This document shows positions 23,901 through 35,900 of a stretch of DNA of 64,000 bases, one piece after another. The stretch is taken from contig NC_054708.1 of assembly GCF_016097555.1 (NCBI RefSeq), forward strand, positions 18,138,596-18,202,595. Direction: 5' to 3'. The translations under genes and the position numbers were made by a program. Position 1 is the stretch's first letter. The number at the start of each line of letters is the position of its first letter. A model generated the notes under the pieces. That model saw nothing but the letters and a program-made list of their open reading frames with translations, did not search any database and had not been told where the DNA came from. The stretch comes from Gigantopelta aegis (taxonomy: Eukaryota; Mollusca; Gastropoda; Neomphalida; Peltospiridae).

Positions 23901-26900
23901 GCAAAAGGGCGAGACGTAGCCCAGTGGTAAAGCATTCACTTGATGCGCGGTCGGTCTGCGATCGATCCCCGTCAGTGGACCCATTGGGCTATTTCTCGCT
24001 CTAGCCAGTGCAGCACGACTGGTATATCAAATGTCGTGATATGTGTTATCCTGTCTGGGATGGTGCATATAAAAGATCCCTTGCTATTAATCGAAAAGAG
24101 TAGCCCATGAAGTGGTGACAGCGGGTTTCCTCTCTCAATATCTGTGTGGTCCTTAACCTTATGTCCGACGTCATATAACCGTAAATAACATGCGTTGTTA
24201 AATAAAACATTTCCTTCCATCAGTAACAAGGGATCTTTCTTATGTACTTTCCCACAGTCAAGACAACACATACCATGGCCTATGATATACCAATCAATAG
24301 GCACTGCTTGGGATGGAGGAAAAAACTCAATCAGGTAATGGGTCGACTGAGGTGATTTGTTCTATGACCCTCCCCCCTCCAGCCCCGTCGGTGAACCCAT
24401 TGGGCTATTTCTTGTTCCAGCCAGTGCACCTTGACTAGTATATCAAAGGCTATGGTATGTGCTATCCTGTTTGTGAGATGGTGCATATAAAAGATCTCTT
24501 GCTACTAATGAAAAATGTAGCGGGTTTTCTCGCTAAGACTATGTCAAAAATACCAAATGTTTGACATCCAATAGCTGATGAAAAATAAATCAATGTGCTC
24601 TAGTGTTGTCTTTAAACAAAAAACAAACTTCTTTTCTTCTTTTTTTTGTTTTGAGACCCGAGCATCTGAGGCAAAGACTCTACCAACTGAGCTAGATCCT
24701 GACCCTTGATGACTGGAGTAAGGTGGACTATTTTGTGATACCTTTACAGGGATAATTTGTTTTGCTTGCATGCTACAAATGGATGCCAGGTTTGGTAATC
24801 ACAATCTGATGCCAAACAATTGATCAATGTTGTTTATGTGCTGTTTGTTAAATATTGATTTTAAGAGAGTATGAAGACATTTCCATGTCAGTTATTTATT
24901 GTTTTTGATTGTAGGTATCCAGAAGCAAGATCTATTCAGAGAAAAATCATCATCCACGCAGGTCCGACAAACAGTGGAAAGACGTATCATGCTCTCGAAC
25001 GGTTTCTGTCAGCAAAGTCGGGCGTTTACTGTGGACCACTTAAATTGCTAGCTCAAGAAGTTTTTGTTAAAAGCAATAAAAATGTGTGTTAAAATCAGTA
25101 AAAGTGTATGTGTGTGCCTACAAAATTAAAAGTTCTTTTGTATTACCAGTTTTCCAATTTTTGCTATAAAAATTGTACGGAAGAGTAAAAGAAGCATTAC
25201 ATCTTTTAATTTACATTGGAATTTTATTTAGCTATGCTTTAAAAACAAAGATAAACATGACACCTGGGCTGAATTCCTACATAGCTAATATTGTGATATT
25301 GTTATCACTATTAAAAATCTAATTTCTTCCTGATATTTAAAAAATGTTTTGGCTTCATTATGTCTGTGAACTGATGAACTCTCACAACTACATACCATAT
25401 GGTGACTTGGTGTCATCAAGTTCTGTTCTGCTCTGACATATTCTGTTCCTCCTCCTGCTGTGTAACCTGTATGGTTGTACCATATCATCATCTCTCTCAT
25501 GGACAAGACAATTAATGTTTTAACAGTCCTGGATCAACAGTTTCTCAATGGGTTATTTTGTGTTATGACCTATAGTTAATCTGTCGGTTAAACTTGAAAA
25601 ACTTTGTTGTTTTTTAGGGGACACCCTGTGACTTGGTTACGGGTGAAGAACGACGCTATGCAAACTCTGATGGAAGTTTGTCAAACCATGTGGCTTGTAC
25701 AGTAGAGATGACAAGTGTTACCATGCCGTGTAAGTAGATAGATCTTTTTACTAAATGGATTGGGTTTTTAGTCCTCTACCGGTCCAACCAGAGGGAACCA
25801 TAGGTTTCATCTCCACCCTTCTGTGTGTTTGACCGTCTGTCTATCCCACATACAGTTTTCTGGATGTTTTTTTTTGCAATGCCTCAAGATATTGAGGTGA
25901 ATTTTTTTTGTATAGCTTTACCATGTACTGTTACAGATAAAGTTTAACTTTCATGGCAATTAACACATTTTTCACAGAGTTATGTCCCTTGAAATTAGGA
26001 GATACGAAAATATGTTGGGCCCAGTAGGGGACATGTATTGCTTTAGCATGGCTTGTATTTCTCAATGGATTTAAACCATTGGCTGTTATGTTCTTCCTGG
26101 ATTGATGTTTTAACCTTTGACCTGTACATATTCTATGTGGATTACATTTTAAATCATCTGGCTAGCTGCTTAAATAATGAAAATGTTTTTAGCAGACAAA
26201 TGTTTTAATATATACAATGAAACCCCTCTAAACAGGACACTCATGGGACTAAGTAAAAAGTCCAGTTTTAAGAAGAATCCAGTTTAGAGAGGTTCTTTTG
26301 TGTACTAATATATAAAAAGGGACCATGAACAATTTTCAGTTTTGAGGGAATTCCAGTTTACAGAGGGTTTGGTTTTGAGGGGTTTTACTGTGTTTATATA
26401 TGGTTGATTTTTAAGTAGATCACAGACCACAGGAGGCATCTCTTTTGGGTGGAAAAAAATTTAATTATTAAAATTTAATTCTTCTCTGGATTTTCCCCAC
26501 AAAAAACTTTACTTGATGTTTTAAATTTTTATTTGAACAGGTGAAGTTGCAGTCATTGATGAGATCCAAATGATAAAGGATCAGCAGAGAGGCTGGGCGT
26601 GGACTCGGGCCTTGCTGGGGGTCTGTGCTGACGAAATTCATCTCTGTGGAGAGGCCTCGGCAATAGACCTTGTCAAAGAATTAATGCTGGTAACTGGAGA
26701 AGAAGTTGAGGTACTCACAGTTGTTTTCACAGTCTGTTTTGGTCATAGATAGGTTTGATGATAGTCTATTATAACGTCTCACTTCTGACTAATATCATAC
26801 TGCCCTACTGGTCACATCTAGGAGGGTTAAGTTTACCCATGACTAATTATTAATTGGAAAAAGTTTAAAATTTAGTTTTGCATTCAGAAATACATGTTTC

Positions 26901-29900
26901 CTTTTAATGGGGATGGGTTCATCTTTAATTTTTGGTGGTTTGTCAATGGCAAAAGTTTTTGAGTGCAAAGCGTTTTTATTTTTATTTATCTACATATACT
27001 GACGTTCAAAAGAAACTATACCAAGAAACATTGATTTAACTTCCTTTATAATTTGGATAATGGAGAAAAAAAAAAGGTTGTTAAGTATATTTCTGCTTTT
27101 ATGGAATAAAATTTTGTTCCCAATGTGCCAAAATACCACACTCATGAATATAAATGTTTTAAACGTGCAACATATTTAGTTTTTTCTTCAGAAGTCTGTC
27201 AGAGTATTGGTATGGTTTCTTTTGGACGTCAGTATATATTAAGTTTATTTTTCTGTATTTGCCCAGGTTAGAAGATATAAGAGGATGACTAATCTAGTGT
27301 ACCTGGACAAAGCTGTTGGTGTGTGTTTGGTTTACATTCTTTCATAATACGGTGGAATATATATCAACAATTTCATTATGTAATACAGCTGGTGCTGCAA
27401 AAGTTAGAAATAATACAAACAAACTTGCTACTCTGTACTGTACTGTCAGTAAACAGCTCATCTTTTGTCAAACCACATTGTCCACTGTCATAACTAAAAT
27501 ATGTTTACTGATGTCACATTTAATAATTGTAGTACTAATTGTTAAACTGTATTTCTTATGATATCAACATTTCTTTTTATCTTTCGTAACATTACAGAAT
27601 TTATTGTATTCTTGAAAACCTTGCTACCAGAATGTGCTGGTCCTGTACTGTAATAAAATTTTGAAAAATTATTTTAAAATTTATTTCTGTTTTTCTTTTC
27701 TTTTCTTTTTGTCTAGGTTCTTTTGACAATATACAACCAGGGGATTGCATTGTTTGTTTCAGCAAGAATGATATTTACTACATAAGTCGCCAGCTAGAAC
27801 AGCGCAGGATAGAATGTGCTGTCATCTACGGTGGTTTACCGCCTGGTATGCTAGACTCTTTATTTCTCATACTCTGTAACTTCTTGGTGAATTTTTTTTT
27901 TTGCCAAATTATCTATTAAACTTCAAAAATGGTAGATAAAACCAGTTATTTTCGAATAAAATTAGTAAAATTATTTTGCCAACTTAAAATAAAATTCGGC
28001 AATTGTTTTTAAAATTCGTATTTGGCGAATTTGGCGACTGCTAGAGTTAGCAATGGTTACGCTATGTGTCCATTTGTTCGAATGCAGTATATATGATGTG
28101 ACACAGATGTGAAAACATTTTGTGTGTGTGTGTGTCCATATATGCAGTTGCCAGTGCGATTTTGTATCCACTTGTGTGTTTTCGTACACATTTCTGTACA
28201 CATGTTCAAATGCGGTATACATGCTGCGCGGAAACAGACACAGGTGTGAAAATATTTTGTGTGTGTGTGTGTGTGTCCATTTATGCAGTTGCCAGTGCGA
28301 TTTTGTATTCAAAGTGATTTGTAAATTTTCAGCTAATTAAATAATGTTCTACCTTAATAGTCTTGAAACTTGATATAACCCTCATACATTTTGTTTCACC
28401 AAACTGTAAAATTAAGGAATCTGATGACCCTGACTATTAAACTATTTATTAAACAATTCTCATACTGGCAGAAAACACTTTATACAGATTTTTGTCTCAC
28501 CTTGATGTATTACTTTTCCAATGGAGACAATGTTGTCGACTTTTATGTTGAAGTTTTGCATTAAAGTTTTGCATTTTGATTTCGTTTCTCATAAGCTATT
28601 AGTCCTAGGTAAATGAAACTTGGTTTATAGTTGCACCTATGGATGATCATCACATTGTACTGAAAATGTTTGTGGTAAGTGAGACGTTTAATTCTTATTC
28701 ATGTTTGACCAAACTGTATGTTAATGTAAATTATTGTTTTACTTACAAAGGTACAAAAATTGCACAGGCTGAGAAATTCAATGATCCTAATCATCCGTGT
28801 AAAGTGATGGTGGCAACTGATGCTATCGGAATGGGACTAAATCTGTGAGTGTAGTCTGGAACTAAATTAATTGTTCCTAATCATTCCTCTTTAGTTTCCA
28901 CATAATATCTTATAAAGTTAGCCAAGTTTTTTTTTTATTCTTTCCTTTTTGTTCTTGATTATGAAATTTAATTTCTATGTAAACATAACATGGCTTGTTG
29001 ATTTCCGATGTTATGAACATTTAAAATGGGTAGCTTTAGGAAGGTGTAGGACGTATCCCAGTGGTACAGCGCTCACTCGATGCCTGTGCAATGTGGTGGT
29101 ACTACCGGTATTTTGTCATCGTCCTTGGTTCGATGCGCGATCGGTCTGGGGTCGATCCCCGTTGGTGGGCCCATTGGGCTATTTCTTGTTCCAGCCAGTG
29201 CACCACGACTGGTATATCAAAAGGCTGTGATATGTACTACCCTGTCTGGAATGGTGCATATAAAAGATCCCTTGCTGCTAATCGAAAAGAGTAGCCAATG
29301 AAGTGGCGACAGCGGGTTTTCCTCTTTCAATATCTATGTGGTCCTTAATCATATGTGTGATGCCATATAACAGTAAATAAAATGTGTTGAGTGTATTGTT
29401 TAATAAAACATTTCTTTCTCTTTTTTTTGCTTATGGGAATATTTACATTTAATATTACTATCTGAAGGGAATAAACAAAATGTTTAAGTTACAACCTTGG
29501 AATATTTAATTTGTAGAAGTGATCCAAAGAGGTATACACTTTTGTTTTAACAATTTTTAACATGTAAATACTGTGAGATATGTTTATGCAATGTATACTT
29601 GATAATCTGTGAGTGTAAATGTATGTAAATTGTTACGTTTAGGGCCATTAAGAGAATCATCTTCTACTCTATGATGAAGCCCACCATTAACGAGAAAGGT
29701 GAGAAGGAGATGGATGTGTTGAGTACGTCTCAAGCTCTTCAGATTGGAGGTAGAGCTGGCAGGTTCGGGACGGTGTTCGAGAACGGAGAAGTCACAACGT
29801 TCAGAAACAGTGATCTTCAACTGTTGAAGGATGTCATCAGTAAATTCATCGACCCAATCGAGGTATTAACCGCATTCAGAATATTACAGATATACCCATC

Positions 29901-32900
29901 TACATTCTGTAATAAAAACCCACAAAAAACACATTATTTACTATGGTAATGCAAACAAATAAAGTGATGATCAACATCAATATAAAAATTCAAGATTTAA
30001 ATAAAAACAGTGTAAAGAACTGTGCAAAAATACAAATATCACAGATAGATACTGACTTTTACTCAAAACTTTAATTGTATCCCGAAGAAAACAAGGGGAT
30101 GTGTGCTGTATTGGCCATTCGCAAAGAGAATGTTACACCCATGCACCACAGTGAGGTTACGGCATGCGCAGGGGTCTGACAGTCACAGCAGCTAGAATAA
30201 GGTAATGAACTCGGGGGGGGGGGGGGGGGGGGGGGGGGGGCATCCCTGACATTACCATAACCATTTTTGGGGCAATGAACTATTTTTTAAAAATTTTAAA
30301 AATAATACTTGTGTTTGTGGGGGCATTTAAATATTGGCTAGAATCTTTTATTGTATCATAAGAGGTTAGGATAAATATTCATGAAATGAGATGGCAATCA
30401 AAGGTTTTTTTCAAATGTTAGAAAACATTTCTTAGTCATTGATTTTCTTTTTATGTTTACCTGACCTTTCACCAGTAGCATTTCCCCTATTTCAACAGAC
30501 CAGTCTGAACATCCCAACAGCCAACACAATGTAGTGAGTCCTCTGCTTTATGTTTTCTATTTCTTTTCACATTACCTGTCCTCAAACAAGGGCACCTCCC
30601 CCCACATCCTTTTGCTTGGCTCTGTTTTGGAGTCAAACCTTTGGTTTTGTATTAGTGTTTGGGTGAAATGTTTTTCACCTTCATTTTCGTTAGCTTTCGT
30701 ATGTCTTTCGCGTATTAATTACATGAAATGTTGTTTATATCGCCGGTTGTCGTGTCGGACGCCATTTGCAAAATGGCGTCTTTATTTACCGGCTTTGTGT
30801 TTGTGTTATGGTTTGGTTTTTCTTTCTTTTCACAGATTGAAAAATTATTATTATCATGTCTGATAATGTTCAGTGACTAGTTCGAGCGTGATTACGCTGC
30901 AAGAAGTTTACTGCCGGCGGCGACCCTCACTATTTATGTCCGGGTTGTCGTGTTCCATGTGGCCTTACTTCAAGATGCGACCTTTGTTCGGGGTTGTCTG
31001 AGGTCGAGTTCGCGGCTTACCTGAAGGTGGTGTCAGTGAGGGCCAAGAAGGTGGAATCTTCGCCTTCAATTGCTGACTCCGTGGCGGAAGTGTTACGTTC
31101 AATTCTACCGACCATGCTGAAAGAAACAATGGCGTCAATGGCGACCTTACCCAAACCGGCGGTTTCGGTGTCAGGTCCGGTTCCAGTCCCCTCTTCAGGG
31201 GGTGCGGCTTCTTCAGCTCCACCGATACCTAAGACTTCGGATGCCAGGCCTGCGGTTTCTACGCAGCCCTCTAACAAGCCGGCTCATGCAGATAGACGTT
31301 CCACGAACTCCAAGGCTCACCGATCTTCGGCGGGGAAGTCATCTTCGGCGCATCGGAGCCGGGACCGTAGCCGTTCCCCACGACCTGCATGGCTCCCTAC
31401 GGGTTCCATGGATCGTCAGCGCCGACCTTCGATTAATGTGACTTCCAGGGCCTCCCGAGGGTTCTCGACGGGACCGTCCACGGTCCGGTTCACCGGCGGC
31501 TTCCATTTCGGCAGATCGATTGGCCTGTGCTCGAGTGCTCCGAGACTTTGGGGATGCAGCGCCTACAGCGGTTTCTATCATTGATGATCCTGACTCTACT
31601 GACCATATGACTATGAGGGATTGCTTGGCGGCCGTCTATGACATGTTGCCGTCCTTGCCACATCCACCAACGCCATCCAAGAAGGGACCGACACCGATGA
31701 TAGCGACTGATGTCCATCCGGAAGATGTGGTTATCCGTTCCTTGGCAGCCGGTACACTCATATCCGATGTGGCGACAGATTTAGACCACACCTTTAAAGA
31801 GACAGCGTCCTTTGTCACCTTCCCGTCTTGGAATCACCGTATGTATCCGGTGTTTGACATGCCATTTAAAGATGTAGCTCCGTCTTTGAATAAAGATGTT
31901 CACCGTCTTGGGAAGTCATCAACTGTGGATTTGACGGACAAACAGGTCCAAACCATGGATACTGCCCAGGGACGTTGCTTGTTTGTGTTGTCTTACTTGG
32001 ACGTTTTCCTTGCTGCGATGGCCACCCAGGCAAAAGATGCACGGTGCTACGCGCTGTTTCAACAATCGGCGCAGGTGCTGGCTTTCCTGATGTCTTCGGT
32101 TACCTCTATGTCATCGATGTTGATGCTTATCTGAAAAAGTCAACTTTGGATTTCCGGCATAAGAAGGAGCTGTTAGCTCAACCGTGGTCCGCAACAAAGC
32201 TGTTTGCAGGCAAGGTTTCTGACATGGTAAAGGCCAATGATAAGGACCAACAGTCGACAGCAACTGTCAAAGCTTTACAACTTATTTCGACGTTGGAATC
32301 CACGAAGCGAAAGTCTACGTTCACTGCACAACCACCATCTAAGTGCTGGAGAGGTTCCTTTCGAGGTCAACCTTCTCGACGGTTTCCGGACAGACGACCA
32401 TCCGGTCCTCCCGCTCGGACCCAGGGGAAGCCTGGCCGACGTTGACGCCAGCCAACCAATCTTGGACTGCTCAGATTGTCTCGACCTACGCCCTCCCCTG
32501 ATTTTGAACCAGAACAACGACTCGGTTTTGACGCTTCCGGTGTGCAACACACCGATCGAAATATCCATGGTCGGAAGTCGACTTCGCCGTTATTGGCAAA
32601 ACTGGGAGACACTTTGCCAAGATCCGTTTGTCACGTCGATCTTGAAGACAGGGTATCGTCTGCAATTGTCTTCCATCCCTCCATTGACCACTTCACCTCG
32701 AGAACCGCGGCATTCTGTATCACAAGTCAAGGTCCTACAGGAGTCCGTCAACAAACTGGTGGAGAAGGGAGCCGTTCGCAGCATTTCGGAAGCACGCCTA
32801 ACACCCGGCTTTTACTCGGACATCTTCCTCGTGCCGAAGAAAGACTCACCGGAGCTGCGAATGATCCACAACTTGGCATTTTTCAACGACCACTACCTGC

Positions 32901-35900
32901 TTCCTCCTCCGTCCTTCAAGATGTTAACGTTGCGAGATGTCCTTGCTGTAATCAAACCGGGGGATTGGCTTGCCTCGCTAGATCTCAAGGACGCCTACCT
33001 TCACGTTCCAATGCATGCCAATTGTCATCGCTACCTCCGGTTCGTACTACAGGGTCGGCATTACGAATGGACAGTCCTGCCCATTTGGATATCCATGGCG
33101 CCATGGCTGTTCACCAGAATCACGACTCCGATGTCCCGCTTCCTGCATCACAGAGGTATATCCTTTTACCCGTACCTCGGCGATTGCCTGATGAAGTGCC
33201 AGAGCAAGACAGGGCTTACTGCACATGTTGCCTTCATCATGGACTTTCTCAAGCATCTGGGTTGGATTATCAACATCGGGAAATCTCGACTGGCTCCCAC
33301 GCAGTCTCTACAGTTCATAGGAGCTTGGCTTCGACCCGACCTGGGCCTCGTTCAAGTTCCTTTAGACCGTTGGGAGAAGATCCAGACCATGATTGCCATA
33401 GCCCTCACCGCTCCAATGACCTTCCACGGTTGGCAAAGTCTCCTGGGTCTCCTCACTTCCGCCCAGGATTTGACACACAGAGGTCGTCTCCAGTTGCAGC
33501 GCTTGCAGATGTTTCTCAACCTGTTTGTTCATTTCAACAATCCGGACTTGATCATCTCGCTCCCGGACAATCTACGCTCCAGCCTGCAGTGGTGTCAGCT
33601 CCGATCGAACGTCTTAGACAGTGTCTCTATGCGGCCCTTCCTAGCCACTCCATCACCTGTTCGTCGACGCATCACTGGAAGGTTGGGGAGCCCATCTCAG
33701 CAACCAGACTACTTCAGGGCTGTGGTCTCCCGGCGAACTCGGACTCCACATCAACCTGCTAGAGTTGTTGGCAGTCTACTACGCTATCCTTCATTGGTGA
33801 CAGATGTTGACAGGGGCCTCTCTCATGGTGGCCACAGACAGTACCACCGCGGCGGCTTATATCAACCGTCAGGGCGGAACCCACTCCAGCAGTCTGCTGC
33901 AGTTGACTTGTCGTCTCTGCAAGCTGGTCGACAAGATTCCGCTGCAACTTCGGTCTCGCCATATTCCAGGGGTTTCCAATGTACTAGCCGACACGCTGTC
34001 TCGGCCGTCGTCTCCACAGCTGACAGAATGGATGCTCCATCCCGAAGCGTTTCGATGGGTGTGCGACAGACTTTGGACACCAAACATCGATCTCTTCGCC
34101 ACACGATTCAACCATCAGCTGAGAGTTTACGTGTCTCCGGTGCCAGATCCCGAAGCTCTGGATCTCGATGCCTTGGCCATCAGCTGGGAACAGATGGACG
34201 CGTACGCTTTTCCTCCACCAATCCTCCTTCCAAGGGTGCTTCAGAGGTTTCAGCTGTACCATTGTTGCCTGTTGCTCATTGCTCCGATGTGGCCATCCAG
34301 GATGTGGTATCCAGATCTAATACGTCTTGCCGATCCACATCCTTTACCACTGCCAGACTGGGATCATCTGTTGCTGCATCCCATGTCAAGACTATACCAT
34401 CCATGTCCGCAGTTGTTCCAACTGCACGCGTGGACTTTTATCTCCAAGAGTTTGAGGAAGAAAGGCTTTTCTTCGCAGTCCATGGCGGCCATTTTGAAAG
34501 CGCACAGATCATCTACTACTGTGGCTTACAACGTCAAATGGCTTTGCTTTCACCGATGGTGTGTCCAGCAAAAACTCAAACCTCAGACGATCCAGATACC
34601 TCGTCTAGCTGATTTTTTGCTGTATCTGCGGACCGCTTTACGATTGAAGGGGTCTACCATCGCTGGGTACGTTGCGGTCATCGCTACTATTCGTGATGTC
34701 GCTACTGGAACGAAGTTATCAGGTATTCCTGAGATCCATAAGATGATCAAAGGGTTTCGCCTTGAGGAACAAGTACATCGGTTTCCGCCACCAAGATGGG
34801 ACCTGAATCTGGTGTTACGAGCGTTATCGACCGCACCTTATGAGCCGATCGAATCCTCTTCCCTGCAAGACTTGATGTGGAAGACGGTGTTTTTACTCGG
34901 TTTTGCCGCGGCTGCCCGTGTCTCAGAACTCCATGCTCTTGATGTGGACTTGGTATGTTTTCACCGAGATCGTCATGCGGTCAACTTGGGGTTACTCATG
35001 AACTTTGTTGCAAAGAATCAGTTACCAGACCAAGTGCCTCGTTCGTATGTTGTGCAGGCCCTCTCCTCTAGTGTTGGTCCAGCGGACGTTGAGGACTTGG
35101 CGTTGTGCCCTGCACCAGTACATCGAGAGGACCAGATCTTTTCGACAACATCGCAAGAGACTTTTCCTCTCCTGTAACCAGAGTCGGTTGAGGGATATTA
35201 CCAAGAACACGGTGGCCACCTGGATCCGGTCTTCTATCCTGACCGCCTATCAGAAGGAGGGTTTACCTGCTCCATCTGCTACTAATCCGCATGAACTCCG
35301 TGCCTTGGCTGCTACGATGTCCCTGCACTGCAACACACCCATTCAGCACATTATCACTGGTTGTTTCTGGGCTACAGACTCCATCTTCGCCAACTATTAT
35401 CTGAGGGATATCTCCACAGAGGACGTTGAGGGGTTCCATCATCTGGGTCCGGTTGTTGCTGCACAGACTCTGTTGAATACAAGCCGTCGCCGTTGATGTC
35501 TGTCGGATTCTGGGCTGCATACCGAGATGTCCATCAAATTGACAGGTGAGGATTGCTTAGACTTTTGTTCTTTTGCACAGTTTACACACTGGTGCCGGAA
35601 CTTTTGTCTCGATAACCTTTTTCCCTGCACTGCATGTGGTTATTTGTTGTCGTTATTGAACTAACAGTTCTTTGGTGTACTAGACAGAAAACACTCGGGG
35701 GTGTTGTTCTGTTCAATGTTCTGACGGATGCACCTCATTAGGTTGTCGCTTGTTATTACTAACACTTCAATATGTGAGGGTTACCCAACACCTGCATCCC
35801 TGGTGGCTACGTCTTCCCACCCTGTCAGAACCAGCATGAGATGTGGCTGCCGCCTCCTGGTCCTTTGTTCTAGGAGCCGCACCTGCCACTGCTGATGGAT

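Noticed and set aside
29061..29301. ORFs of 73-93 codons
   Set aside because: They lie within a SINE-B copy and match its other copies; no protein features.
32476..33762. 428-codon + ORF overlapping the RT
   Set aside because: It is an alternative frame over the RT region, with no domain of its own; the RT motifs are in the other frame.
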